NCBI GenBank assembly: GCA_012845835.1
Contig: JABAKD010000015.1
Coordinates: 2,721,109-2,785,108, forward strand
From: Undaria pinnatifida
Lineage: Eukaryota > Sar > Phaeophyceae > Laminariales > Alariaceae
Reading direction: 5' to 3'
Length of the DNA stretch: 64,000 nt
The position numbers and the translations under genes are program-made. Positions 45,258 to 56,400 of this stretch are shown piece by piece. How positions within the stretch are numbered: the stretch's first letter is position 1; each line of letters opens with the position of its first letter. Below the pieces are notes generated by a model. It ran no database searches and was not told the DNA's origin. It saw only the letters and a program-made list of their open reading frames with translations.

Positions 45258-45327
45258 ACCGTCGGTGGGTCGTGATCCCACTTCTCTCGGCGTGAGCAGA
45301 GTGTTCTCACTGTTGAACTACGACGGC
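45258..45327 (-). tRNA. tRNA-like pseudogene, tRNA-Glu-like
   Basis: On the minus strand a 7-bp acceptor stem (GCCGTCG with CGACGGT, one G-U), a 4-bp D stem (GTTC/GAAC, 8-nt loop) and a perfect 5-bp T stem (GTGGG/CCCAC) are present. The anticodon arm CTCTGCTCACGCCGAGAG looks like a tRNA-Glu(CUC) arm that lost a base, so the stem no longer closes properly. The T loop ATCACGA lacks the normal TTCRA. I read it as a decayed tRNA or tRNA-derived repeat head, not a working gene. Confidence 0.55.
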
Positions 45328-45824
45328 GGAGTGTGAGACAACACGGGCTGATACAGCAGGCCGTTGACAGAGGGAGAGACAGGACAGGTTGAGATGGACT
45401 CACTCCCAGAAGTGCAAGGAGAAGGAGTAGTAGTTGTTGTTGTGTTGTTGTGAGAGCGGTGGGCGAGCAGTTGTCGGTGCTCCCTCAGCTCTCGGATAAA
45501 AGGAACAATCCAGCGGGACCTTCCAAAGTCCCGCTGCGGAGAATCCGCTAGGCGGTGTATCCGCCGCGGAGGATCCGTCAGCGGAACGTGGAGGGGAAGG
45601 CTCCGTGGCGTGTTCTAGACATGACAATCTCCCGTGTTCCCCAAGCGATCCTTCCAGAAACGATGTCTGGAAGGTTGAAGGGGTTTCGACATTTTCCCTA
45701 GGCGTGTTGGTTCGGGGACATGGTATCCACATAACACATGGGAGAAACGTAATCAATGCGCAAGAAAGATTGAGACGTCTCTATTTGGGTATGAACGGTG
45801 CTCCGGCTCGAAAGAGATGCATGG
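45328..45824. other. No confident gene; inverted GC words
   Basis: Contains GCGGGACCTTCCAAAGTCCCGC-type and TCCGCC/GGCGGT inverted words (about 45512-45580). A minus-strand frame 45400-45756 is open but without motif. Confidence 0.35.
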
Positions 45825-46153
45825 GACCAATGCTACGGTGAGGAGGGGGGTAAATTGCCCCTTTTGGGGCACGTTTTTTTTCAGTGGCTCGGTGTCACTC
45901 GCGCGAGTGAGCCCCCTTTTCCTTGCGGTCACAGGCTTCTCTGCTGTTTAACACTTTCGATAACAATACGAAAAGGGCTGGTTAGCTACGCTGCACCAAA
46001 AAAAACACTGAACGTGTTCATGTCAGAGAGGTACTGAACGTGTTCATGACAGTGAGGTACAGAGTCACTCACGAGAGTATGATGGTATGACTTGATAGTG
46101 AAGACCCCGTTCGTAGTGAAAAATGAGGCAAACTCCCTACCGTAGCCTTGATC
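45825..46153. mobile_element. MITE with CTACGGTAGGGGG ends, copy e
   Basis: Left GACCAATGCTACGGTGAGGA, right CCCTACCGTAGCCTTGATC. The GTCACTCGCGCGAGT palindrome is 55 bp inside the left end, and CTGAACGTGTTCATG is reiterated near 46010/46035. About 60 bp longer than the other copies. Confidence 0.75.
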
Positions 46154-46163
46154 GTGGCGAAAG

Positions 46164-46472
46164 GTGAAACGACTAGGTAAAGCAAGCAACACACGAGTAC
46201 GCCCCCCCCCCTCCCCCAGCCCTGCGCTCCGCTCCGACCGTTTGCCCTCCCCTCCCCGCCCCTCCCCTCTCCTCCCCGTTTCTGTCCCCTGTTCCATATT
46301 TATTTGTTTCGTATGTTTGGTTGTGCTGCTTGTTGCTGTTGCGATATCTGCGTGGTACTGCCTGAAGCGGCGGGAAGACAAGAGGCACATGCACGCAGAG
46401 GAAACTTATTCCGGAGATTCACGTGAGAACGGCTACCTGCGCAACGAGCACTCCGCCTCTTTGCCGATATGA
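46164..46472 (+). CDS. Candidate terminal exon of a single-pass membrane protein
   Basis: The frame ends in TGA at 46470. Its second half has a classic membrane segment (FICFVCLVVLLVAVAISAWY, about residues 48-67) followed at once by basic residues (LKRREDKR) and a polar, acidic tail ending SASLPI. That is the layout of a type I membrane protein tail. The upstream part is Pro/Ser-rich over pyrimidine-rich DNA (46200-46290) that could be intron, with the exon starting nearer 46300. A MITE ends directly upstream. No family recognised. Confidence 0.4.
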   Translation: MKRLGKASNTRVRPPPSPSPALRSDRLPSPPRPSPLLPVSVPCSIFICFVCLVVLLVAVAISAWYCLKRREDKRHMHAEETYSGDSRENGYLRNEHSASLPI

Positions 46473-46820
46473 TAATGTTTACATCACCCTCGGGGAGTGC
46501 TGTATATCCCAGGCCAAGTCCAAGTGTACCAACCCTTTGAAAGGATTGTATTCTTGTATGCAGTGCGTTTTTTTTCGGTGATACAACTTTCGCTATTACC
46601 TAGTATGGTCCAACAGAAAGTGAAGCAGAGGTAAACGGCCTTAGCGTAGTTCCTAACGAACGTAAAAAAATACGAGATCTAAAAAAAAAACACGATCCGT
46701 GATATTCTGAAGTTTTGAAATGTCACGTTTTCAAAGAACGAAATCGTGATTTTTCGTCACGAATCGCGAATGTTGATCCGGGATTTTCAGATTTTTTCGC
46801 ACTCGCGATTCGTGACAGAC
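46473..46820. other. Non-coding interval with a 14-bp hairpin
   Basis: GTCACGAATCGCGA (46756-46769) and TCGCGATTCGTGAC (46803-46816) are exact inverses; a related CACGATCCGTGA word lies at about 46692. No gene seen. Confidence 0.5.
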
Positions 46821-47580
46821 ACATATATAGACTATATTATATGTGACCTAAACCTCTTGAAACCCCCCCCCCCCCCCCCCCATTTCTTTTCTTCCTCGCT
46901 CTCTCTTGCTCAAACGCCCCACCTAATATCGAAATCCGCCACAGTAATAAACACTTCCACGCGCTGGATGTCACCTCATTATCTTTTTAGAGCCGTCCAT
47001 GCCGCTGCTCCCCCCCCCCCTTCCCCCCCAACACCCCACCACCCGCACCATCGCCTAGACCTAGCACCACGCGTATCGCAAACCCCTACATCTATGCGAT
47101 CTGAAGCCCTCCCCCCCCCGCCCCCCCCTGCCACACACCCCCCCCCTCCCCCACAAGATGGATTGATAGTTTCCACGCACAAATTGACCTGCCCCACCTG
47201 TCCCCCCCCCCCCCCCCCCCCTCCCGCCCCCTTTTTTAATCAAAATCAGGCCCCCACGTCCTTAAAAACTCCGCCCTCCCCTTCCTTGCCGGTTATTCGA
47301 CTTATAGGATTCACTTGATAAACTGATGCGTTTCCTTCCACAAGTGTCAGATTTTGTCCCCCTCAGAAACGGGTACAGTTTCCGCGCACAGACTGACTAC
47401 CATCACCCTGTTGACCCTGATAGCTACACTGTTGTTGCAAGGGGGGTCGCCGACCTATATCCTTGATGAGGACATACAACCCGTAATACGCGCGATCGGA
47501 GTATCACACACAGCTTGCAAAAATGAGTTTCGACAAAATATTCGATCTCACAGCTGGAGTGTATTTTAATTTTTATAATA
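46821..47580 (+). repeat. C-run modular repeat, plus copy of a tail-to-tail pair
   Basis: It starts TGTGACCTAAACCTCTTGAA, has four C runs, and ends with short ORF 47523 and TTTTATAATATG, where the inverted copy begins. Confidence 0.8.
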
Positions 47581-47912
47581 TGCGTATTACTGGGTGTGTG
47601 CCCTCATTAAGGATATAGATCGGCGACTCCCCTTGGAACTACAGTGTAGCTTGCACCAGGGTCAACAGGGTGATGTTAGCCAATCTGTGCGCGGAAACTA
47701 TAAAACCCATTTTTGAGGGGGGCAAAATCTGACAGATGTGGAAGGAAATGCATCAGTTTATCAAGTGTATCCTGTAAGTCGTATAACTGGTGACGGGAGG
47801 GCGGAGGTGTTAAGGGGGTGGGGGGCTGGGTTTGAACAAGAGGGAGCGGGGGGGGGGGGGGAGGGGGAAACGGGCGGGGCAACTCAATCTGGGCGCGGAA
47901 ACTATAAATCTG
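47581..47912 (-). repeat. C-run modular repeat, minus copy of a tail-to-tail pair
   Basis: Reverse orientation from GCGTATTACTGGGTGTGTG to the G run at about 47850. The right-end short ORF is missing at the junction, so the two copies meet inside their right-end blocks. Confidence 0.75.
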
Positions 47913-47992
47913 TTATATATATCAACATTCGCAAAAACGCCGCGTTAATTTTAGTCACAATTCCTGGCTTTTTTGTGTGTTCGCTAGAAACG

Positions 47993-48154
47993 GCCCCCAT
48001 TAAGTATATAGTGTTCAAGTTGTTCGAGGATGACCGTCCCATTGCTGTAGGTCGTGTGATGAAGGCCGTTCCCAGTTTTTCCGACGGCGACCGTTCTTAC
48101 GTCGTCTGGCTAGAAAACGAGATTACTGTCCTCAGAACCACCGCTGCCTTGTGA
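47993..48154 (+). CDS. Candidate 54-codon terminal exon
   Basis: A pyrimidine-rich stretch ending TTCGCTAG (to 47992) precedes an open frame with balanced codons. It encodes KYIVFKLFEDDRPIAVGR and later SYVVWLENEITVLRTTAAL, ending TGA at 48152. The end ITVL-stop recurs at 48867-48890 (SGTITVL-stop), suggesting a decayed relative about 730 bp downstream. I do not recognise the family. Its first exons are not seen because the modular repeat lies directly upstream. Confidence 0.4.
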   Translation, partial: APIKYIVFKLFEDDRPIAVGRVMKAVPSFSDGDRSYVVWLENEITVLRTTAAL

Positions 48155-49597
48155 CCTCGGTTGGACCATGCTCGACGATCCGGCGCGCGTGATCGCGGAA
48201 AATAAGTTGGCAACACAACCACAACCGAACGGTCAGCACACCACCGGGTGGTCGTTCCTATCTTGCCATTTGCGGCGCCGGCAGTTGTCCTGTTGTCCTC
48301 TGGGATATCGTCAAGGGTTTCCAACTGATAGACATGCATGCATGCTTTTACTCAAGCTGTAATACGCAATTCATGTCGGATTTTAGAGGCTAGCGTGCGG
48401 GACTGCGATTACACAGAAGTCCAGACCTCACCGATGATGAACATGTGTAAGACGGTAGTGCCTCTAATGTAAAGGGCCGCTCTCGGGGCAAGGCAAGGTG
48501 TATCACTTCATGTGAACTGACGATAACTTAGGTGCAAGGGGGTCAAACTAGTGTGCACGTACAGTGGGGGCGTGCCGAAGAACTCCATTTCCTCTGCTTG
48601 CCACGGCAATATCTGTGGTGGCTGTCACGGTGTCAACTGTCAACTTGTCAATTTGATAAATCTATTTCAACTACGTCAGCTGTGGGTTCGACTAGTTACG
48701 CGGTCAGTCCTCATCTTTGCAAGCTGCGTGATACTTGGGCCGCGCGTTTGTACATATGTTTTTCTCTTGAAGGATATAGGTCAGCCGATCCCCTGGATCC
48801 TGCCACGGTCAACAGCCGCACATTTACCACGTGCGATGGCGTTCCATACAATTTTCACTGCCTTAGCGGCACGATTACTGTTCTTTGAAGTGTAACCTCA
48901 TTTTCGATAGGCTCACCGAGCAGTAACTTGCAGGGCAATTCGAGTAGGAGACACGAACACAACGTACATGTACGATTCGGTGGAATTTGAAACCGCCGTC
49001 GATCCGTCGTAGGCCCCGACGGGGGAGAGCAGATCATCGTGGAGACGATTCGGTCTGAAGTCCAGCGCGTGCAAGGAGCTGAAAGTAGGACCGATGCAAC
49101 ATGATTTTGTAGGGGTGTACACAATCGTGTGGGTGAAGGCGAGGCAAGGGTACACAGCCAAGAAAAAAAATCACAAGGGCTGGGAGCGGAGCGTGAACGC
49201 ATGCGAGATCTTGCTTAAATATAGTCGTTTCACTGTTTCACTTAAGGTGCTTCAGCTTACCTCCAATTTTTCAAGTCTCGACAGGGAGAACCCAATAATA
49301 AACCTTAAGGAATAGATGGTGAGGTATGGTGGAACGAAGACTGACCGTTGAGTGGGCCGAACTTGCGGTAGAATTATTCAGATATGGGTTGATGCCTGGA
49401 CATTGTCCTGAGCACGGGAGGATGTTGTTGGTTACATATGATCTCGATGTCGGCATCTGGCTGAGATAGTCGCTCGTGCTGGCGGCGCCGTCTCCTTTTT
49501 ACGGGGAAGCACGTCGATAACACAAAAGAAAAACGTATAAATATACACAGGTTGATCCAAGCTGCTTGCTACTTCCGCCCACGTGTTGTGTTCGCAG
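48155..49597. other. Upstream region of the oxidoreductase gene
   Basis: 48705-48800 is a badly decayed minus-strand copy of the modular repeat's right end (TCATCTTTGCAAGCTG, GAAGGATATAGGTC). The first exon and promoter of the gene at 49598 should lie here or further upstream, but I cannot choose among several short ATG frames (for example 49094 and 49316). A TATAAATATAC word is at about 49535. Confidence 0.35.
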
Positions 49598-51114
49598 ATT
49601 ATGACTTCATTGTCATCGGGGCGGGGACCGCTGGCAGCATCGTTTCCGGCGAATTGGCTCGACGCAAAGGCTACAAGGTACTCCTCATTGAAGCGGGTGG
49701 CGACAACTCCGATCCAAGCATCACGAATCTATCTGGGTACTATGATGTCGCTTTCAACACTTGCAACTATGGCTTTCTGCAATGGGGCTTGCAAACCACA
49801 CCTCAAGAGCTCAAGGGATTCGGCGAAGAGGTACAACCAGTCGAATTTTCTCTTCCAATGGGAAAATGCCTCGGCGGATCGCATTCCATCAACGCGTGCG
49901 CCTTCGTGCAGGGGCACGAATCCGACTTTGACACGATTGCTTCCCAGCTGGGCGACAAGGCTTGGAAGTGGGACGCGACCAGAAATGCTAGGCATCGCAT
50001 CCAAAATACCCTTGATCCGATCAAGCTTGGCATTGAGCAAATCGGTGGCACAGAATTTGTCACCGCAGCGGAGACTGCCTTGGGAATGCCGTATAATGCT
50101 GAGCCGCTCGAGGGGGACCAGTATGGTATCGGCGCTTCCTACTGGACCGCTCAGGAAGGCCAATCAAGCGGCATTCGCTACACCGCCTACGAAGCCTTTG
50201 TCAAGCCCGTGGTGAGGCCTCATGCCAAAAACGACGGCAAAGTAGATGTCGTCACCTTTCATCAGGTGGAGAAGTTATTATTCGACGGAAACAAGGTCAT
50301 CGGCGTAAGCTGTACGAACACTCGAGCCAATATCCAGCAAGAATTCTTCGCCAAGAAAGAAATCATCCTCTCGGCAGGTACTTACAACTCGCCGAAAGTT
50401 CTCATGCTCTCGGGTATTGGGGCCAGCGACCAACTTGATGCTCTAGATATTGAAACCAAGGTGGAGTTGAAGGGCGTAGGCGAGAACCTTCGCGATCATT
50501 ACTCCGCCCCCACCTATTGGAATCTTGTCGATCTACCCGCCAATGCTCCGATTCTGTTTCAATCTCCGACCTTTAACATTTTTGGTCCTGAAAAAAAGGG
50601 ACCGCCTGCGTATCAGATGGAGGTTTCTGGTACTTTCGGAGCCATCACGCCGCTTCGAACAACGAGCGTTGGCACTGTGCGCTTGGCATCGGCCGATTCC
50701 GACACGCCTGTCAATGTTAATCCGAACATCCTCAGCACTGCGGAGGACTTGCAGTTGTACGTGGATGGAATCAAAACCATTCTGATTCCCTTCTTCCAAT
50801 CGCTGGTCGATCAAAACTTGATCTCAGAAGGGAACTTCAATTTGGATTGGAATGACGATGAGTTGGTCGACTTCGTGTACGAGTCCGTTGCTACGAATCA
50901 TCATCCTGCCGGTACTTGTAAGGTTGGCACGAGCGATGATGACCTCGCTGTGGTGGACAAGGATTTCCATGTTTTCGGAATTTCGAATCTTCGTGTCGTT
51001 GACGCCTCCATATTTCCTGTACTGCCCTCGGGGAATACCAATGCCGCCACCATGACGGTCGCCATGATTGCTGTTGACAAGATTGTGCAAGAGTACACCA
51101 GAAGCAAAAAGTAA
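49598..51114 (+). CDS. GMC-family FAD oxidoreductase, main exon (5' partial)
   Basis: An open frame of 504 codons encodes a flavoprotein of the glucose-methanol-choline family, most like the choline dehydrogenase / alcohol dehydrogenase group. The FAD-binding start YDFIVIGAGTAGSIVSGELA is at residues 1-20 and LLIEAGG at 28-34. LPMGKCLGGSHSINAC (about 100-115) is the family's first signature, and SAGTYNSPKVLMLSGIG the second. The C-terminal catalytic HHPAGTC has its active-site His near residue 435, with SGNTNAATMTVA (Asn near 481) supplying the second position. No in-frame ATG precedes the FAD motif and CCCACGTGTTGTGTTCGCAG is a good acceptor, so an upstream exon is expected. Such enzymes oxidise alcohols with FAD; substrate and location cannot be told without the N-terminus. 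It is intron-free across the rest and looks intact. Confidence 0.93.
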
Positions 51115-51529
51115 AGCCGTCTTCAAAACAATATGTTCGGGTCTCGAATCTCGAACTTCAAGTATTAAGGGGGGGCGGTATTTATACGCTTACATTTAGA
51201 ATGCCCATGTGGCGACAAGCGTTGATTTTTTCTTCGGAGGGTGGCGAGAATGGAATTCGATATTCAAGCCTCCAAAGAGACTAATACGAAAGTGGTCTCA
51301 CAGCAGCGTCTTACAGTGATTATCTGTACGGATGCGACCGGCAAGCTATTCTAAAATCGTCTGCTGTGTGGTGGTACATCAGCAAGCTGCCTCGACACTT
51401 GGTGCCTGCGGCAGGGAGAGCGGGCAACACCCTTGTCCACTCACAAGTCGGGCCGCTGAGGCATTTTATCCAAAGCGTTGGATTCCAAACAATCCAGAAA
51501 ACGTGTCGAGTACTCGAAGGGTACCAGAA
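51115..51529. other. 3' flank of the oxidoreductase; nothing else seen
   Basis: No clear AATAAA in the first 150 bases after the stop. A GGGGGGCGG run lies at 51170. No ORF worth calling. Confidence 0.35.
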
Positions 51530-51750
51530 GGTTGAGTGAGCGTGTCTCGGAGTTCGTAGAGACAGCGGGCATGTTTCTCCGTGGGACATGTCATATGCCA
51601 CAGCCGGAACACAATGGTTCACTGTATATTGTACATTTATATCATGTGCGATATGTATCCTGCGTGGTCAGCCATCACGAGTGCTTTGATATAAACCCGT
51701 CTCGGCCTGCCAGCCCACAACCACGGAATACGTGACACTCTGGAGATAAA
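51530..51750 (+). repeat. LTR-like dispersed repeat, copy 1
   Basis: GTTGAGTGAGCG to ACTCTGGAGATAAACG is a diverged relative of 53655-53890. Shared features are TTCGTAGAGAC, CGGGCATGTTT, CCGTGGGACATG and a TATA-box-like GATATAAACCCGTC with about 40 bp beyond it. They may be the LTRs of one old element (about 51.5-53.9 kb) or two solo LTRs; no polymerase lies between. Confidence 0.5.
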
Positions 51751-53084
51751 CGTGCTTGATCCAAGTCCTTGGGTCGTGTACCTTGGGGGAAAGCCCCCAG
51801 TTGATCGATCTCCGCCTACGTTGGCAAGTGTTCTGGGTTTTTCGGCGTGAAGTGCTCCGAACATCTCTCCACTACGTGGAACCGCCCGGGATTACGTGGG
51901 GCAATCGCCATCACCCCGGAGGTCTATCCATCAGCAGCTGGACGTATGGTTCTCAAATATCCTTCGTAGCTGCTCTTGAGTCCACAGTGGTTATTATAGT
52001 ATTGGCAATGTTGGTAGCTAGATGGCAAGAATAATTAGCCCGCGAGGACGAGCAAGCGATTGCAGAAGCCGCGATGTTTGCGCTGTCGCGCCGTCTGTGC
52101 GGCACATGGTACCAGGTGGAGCTGCTGGCGAAACCGCGAGAGGTATATTCGGCGCAAGCCGACCCTTGGCATAATAATATTTGGGATCCTCTGTCGTGAA
52201 ATATGTAAGAGTGAAATTCCGCCTCCCCCCTTTCTGGTTACCAGGTTAGGGAAGTCGGGCGACTTGACGAATGCTGTCTGCGCGACGCAAACTGGCCCTT
52301 GAAATGTGATGTTTTGGGGTATTTTTTTCTTATGCAGGGTACCCCAGAACCCCCCGCTCGTTCCGGCGGCTTTGCCGCCGCCGCTGCCTGCGCTGCCAAG
52401 TGCTCTCAGGTAGGCCGAGAGTCTGTTATATTTGAACTAGTACTCGACTTGTTTCATCGTGAGTTAGTGCTCTGTCGTCCCATTCACTACGGGGCGGACG
52501 CGCTACCATAGTAGCATGGTCAGTGAGAGAGTTGACGCATGGACCTTATGCTTGGACGATTCCAAACTCGACTGAGTACGTACGTCGTCAATGGAACTGA
52601 CAACCGTCTTATGCGGAATGACGGGTGCCACAGCAGTTTGTCCTCATGGCTGAAACATCATTAGCGGCTGCATTCACATGACAGTGAAGGGGTGCCCAGA
52701 AGTTTGCAAAGTAAATGCATATACAGCTTGTCCTTGCTGCTCAGATTCTGGATGCAGTTCTCGAGTTCAAACGGTCAACACATGCAGGCAGACGACACTG
52801 AGGCTGGTACATTAACTCTGGAGCAATATCTGTGGTTTCTCGATGCCGGTTAACTTGATTAAGCGCATTTCGCGTAGGGAGGCTGTTGGTGTTGGGACAT
52901 GACTCTCGAGCTCAAGTCTGATATGACATGAGTACTAGTAGTGGTGTTTATTGAATTTGAGGTGTTGGCATGCTCTAGTATTGGTATGTGGCTTTAGAAT
53001 TTGATATTCTGGCATGATAAGGTTTTGGTGTGCGGTTTCTGAAATTGAGATTCTTCTATGGCACTGGTTTGAATTGATGTGTTG
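51751..53084. other. No confident gene
   Basis: A plus-strand frame 51756-52034 ends in a hydrophobic stretch (TVVIIVLAMLVARW) but has no other support. The rest is without motifs. Confidence 0.3.
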
Positions 53085-53520
53085 AACAGTGAAAGAGGAC
53101 ACCGGTTGCCACGACATGTCACTGCATTCGCTTTACTTGGTATTCGTTTGTGTGAACGAGCTGAGCAGTGAAAGGACACCGATTGCAACGAGTTATTACT
53201 GAATACATTTTGGTTGACATTGGTTTTGTGTTGACGAGCTCAACACTGAAAGAGGACACGGGTTGCAACGGCATTTCACTCTATACGATTTGGTTAGAAT
53301 TCCGTCTGTGTAGACGAGCTGAGTAGCATCAGAAGACACCGCGTACAAACGACATTTCGTTGCATACGCTTTGGTTTGCATTCGCTTTATGTTTACGCGC
53401 TGAACAGTGAATAGAGCACCGGTTGCCACGACATTCACTTCATACGCTTTAAGTTGGAAGTGATACATTTTATTGCGCTAACATGCTAAACAGTGAAAGA
53501 AGAAACCGGTTGCAACAGCG
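53085..53520. repeat. Degenerate minisatellite of about 75-80 bp
   Basis: About six units share GCTGAACAGTGAAAGAGGAC, ACCGGTTGC(A/C)ACGACAT and ATACGCTTTGGTT. It lies between the two LTR-like repeats. Confidence 0.75.
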
Positions 53521-53636
53521 CTCCACTCTGAAAGCCATGGGTAAGATTCCCTGCTATGTTGTTTTTATGGTTTTGATTCGAGTCGTCGTGATACTGTGAA
53601 AGGCGCTTCATAACCTCGTGCACGCTGTAGGGAGCC

Positions 53637-53890
53637 TGTTGAGTGTACGAGGTGTACGAGGTGGTTGAGTGTGACACCTGGAAGTTCGTAGAGACAACGG
53701 GCATGTTTTACCGTGGGACATGATACATGCCAAAGACGGGATGTCGCCATTCACCTCATGCTTTGCTTCTACTCTATGTTCTATGTGTGTCCTCCATGCT
53801 CTTCTATAATGAATCATGAGCGCCTTGATATAAACCCGTCCCGATCTGTCAGGCCACAACCTCCGAGTACAGAAATAAACGGCTGAAAAA
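53637..53890 (+). repeat. LTR-like dispersed repeat, copy 2
   Basis: Begins TGTTGAGTGTACGAGGTG with a small internal duplication, then matches 51535-51750 up to the TATA-like GATATAAACCCGTC and the GAAATAAACGGCTG word. Confidence 0.5.
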
Positions 53891-54429
53891 AGCTGAGCCT
53901 TCGCGGTTCTCTCGCAGCTTCATTGTTTTAGTACGGTGCACAGGCAGCGTGCAGCGTACTTGCTGCTTGAGTTTGAGTCGTCTGCTCTTCTTGCTTGGAC
54001 TACCTTTTGTCGAACCTGCTACGAAGATTCTTTCGGCACCTCATGTACCAGGTATAGCTCTGTGCGATTTGATTTTCAGCCAGTAGCACCGTTATCCCTG
54101 GTGCCCCCTCCCTCTGCAGAGTACAAGCTTACGATACTGCTACCGTTATAAGCAACCAAATTCAGAAATACTCGTATACAACCCGAGTTGGCTATTTTCC
54201 GCGTGCTTTCGAGTCTTCACGCGCTTAGCTTTCGTCTTCGGCCCGGGCAGCGTGCAGAGTACACTCAGGTCACTACGTTATGCCTGATGTCTGCCGAAAC
54301 ACATTCAATTTTCGGGTTCATCAAGGGAACCAACTAGTAATCGCCGCCTTGTCTCGTATAATTCAAACGGGTACAACCCAGGATATCCTCAGCACAGCAA
54401 TGCAGACTACGCCTCCCGCTGCTCTTGAA
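53891..54429. other. No recognisable gene
   Basis: A plus-strand frame at 53936-54151 is open without motif. Confidence 0.3.
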
Positions 54430-55425
54430 ACCGCACTTAGACAGAGTCACTAAGCAGAGGAAGCATGCCCTCGGCAAAGAACAGGGGGTGCAGGCAACGC
54501 ACCGCCGTGGAATTGCAAGGAATTGACCTCCCTGTATCTGATTCCTGGCGCGGGACGTCACGGACAATCTCGCTGTGCGTGTACTTTTCAACGACGTGGT
54601 TAGTCACTGGCACGAGGTGTTCGCTTTCATCAAGGGCACACTGCTTTCCACCCGCGATGCAACGACCCAAGCCGTGGTGTTCTCGTACGGCCTAACGCGT
54701 GCGTCCTTTGAGTGGCTCGGTCATTGTTGGGGCTCTGCCTTCAGGTCGAGAGAGATACAGGAGAAGGCTCCCCAAGGGGGAGGCCGAATCTGCTTATGAT
54801 GGGCAGTGATGACCCAGATCGCGGCCCATCTTGAGAAGATCCGACCTTCCGCGCGCGGAGCGGACTCCCGCATGCTTCAAGACTCAGTCGAAGGCTGAGC
54901 TCCCCCAGGACCGAGGCACTCGAAGGTCATTGATGCAGAGGAAGTATGGCCTCGTCAAAGAACAGCGGGTGCAGCCACCGCACCGCCGCGGACTTGCAAG
55001 GAATTGACCTCTCGTTGTCTGATGGCAGGCGCGGGCGTCACGGACAATCTCGCTGTGCGCGTACTCCCGAAGGAGGTGGTTCGACACGCGCAGGACGTGA
55101 TCACTTTCATCAAGGGCACATTTCTTCCCACCTGCGATGCAACGACCCAAGCCGTGGTGTTCTTGTACGGCTTATAACACGCGCGTCATTTGAGTGGCTC
55201 GGTCACTGTTGGGGCTCTGCCTTCGACTGGGTTGAGCGGCATGCAGGAGAAGGCTCCGCTAGGGGAAGGCTGAATCTTCTCATGATGGGCCGTGATGACC
55301 CAGATCGCGACTCACCTTGAGAAGATCCAACCTTCCACCCATGGAACGGAATCCCATATGCCTCACACCCCAGTCGAAGGTTGAGCCCCACCAGGAACGA
55401 GGCACTCGAAGGTCGCACGCGTGCG
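54430..55425 (+). repeat. Tandem duplication of a gene-like 485-bp unit
   Basis: Units at about 54455-54935 and 54940-55425 are roughly 80 percent identical by eye. In both, one plus-strand frame reads VTDNLAVRVL, then FIKGT, then DATTQAVVF. Unit 1 continues open to 54798, unit 2 stops at a TAA after VVFLYGL. The same units are also open on the minus strand (GRCIAGGK, HSEIVRD). Substitutions are not clearly concentrated at third positions in either frame, so coding status is undecided. Probably a duplicated and decaying exon. Confidence 0.5.
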
Positions 55426-56222
55426 ATCGTACAGAAGCAGCACGGATTGCGTCGTTGCACAGCATGGTGCGAGCAATGTACCCTTTTGGAATACCATAAT
55501 CTCTTGACAATGTCGGAAGACCATAAACCTTAACGGAATTGTCGGTGACGTCTATAATAGCGATCAAAGTGAGATCAATCTCTTGCGCTTACGCGGGGGC
55601 GCGGGGAAGTGCTTGCGCTGGCTGTTCTTCGCCGAGGGCACACACTCTCTGCTGGGTCATTTTGCCTTCGTGAGGTTTTGAGCGCGGCGGGAGGCGCAGT
55701 CTGCGATGTTTCCTGAAGATATCTAGCGCTGTTCTCGTTTGAACCATACCAGGTTGTACCGGAGCGCGCAGGATCAATGGTGTTTTGACAGGCACCCTCG
55801 TGTATCTGTACGGCAGACGAACTATACGGTCTGGTTCACGCTGTACATCCAATTGTTTTCGCCGCCGCGAATGTCGCTTGCAGTATCTACTCGAATGTCA
55901 CACGTTTGGTATCATACTGACCCCCATGAACAAAGGAAAGAGGGTGGTATGCCAGATTATGTATTGAAGGCGTAGACCAGGAGCTAGACGCGAACATGTG
56001 TCTCCAGCATCATAATCCTTGAAGAAAGCCAACAGCAAACGTTTTCGGTGGAAGAAACGCGTAAGTTCCAAACGTATACACCACGTAGCACTAGCGAGGG
56101 TAACAGCTATGTATCACAAAGCTGTCGTTTGGGTGGATGCTCCCGACTTTTACTATTTCATGCATTATTTCGTTGCCACCACTGTCATTTTCCAGCTCAA
56201 TTCGCGGGAGCGTATACACCCC
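55426..56222. other. No confident gene
   Basis: Overlapping open frames around 55590-55975 and 56019-56444; none has a motif. Confidence 0.3.
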
Positions 56223-56400
56223 ATGGCCTTCCGGACAAGAAGTGGTCACGAGGTGTCTTCCCTTCTCCTCGCCGTACAAAACTTCGTTCTTATCGCGGAC
56301 ATGATTCAGTATTCCCACTGTTCGTTGTTATCGATTATTTTGGTTATATCCCCTGGCCATGTTGCTCTCGCCACACATTCTGAAAGGGCTTGTAGACCTT
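56223..56400 (+). repeat. Diverged relative of the SINE-like repeat body
   Basis: The order GTGGTCAC, GTCTTCCCTTCTCC, TTATCGCG, TTCCCACTG(C/T)TCGT and CTCTCGC matches 7030-7170. The polymerase III box region is not recognisable. Confidence 0.5.

Noticed and set aside
49552-49597. Starting the oxidoreductase at TTG 49552
   Set aside because: TTG starts are not expected in a eukaryotic nuclear gene; the stretch has a good splice acceptor at its end and is probably intron.
49583-50215. 210-codon frame overlapping the oxidoreductase, and antisense frames over it
   Set aside because: Shadows of the real frame, which carries all GMC motifs.
51530-53890. One LTR retrotransposon bounded by the two LTR-like repeats
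   Set aside because: The repeats are strongly diverged, no primer site, purine tract, polymerase or target duplication could be found; kept only as dispersed repeats.
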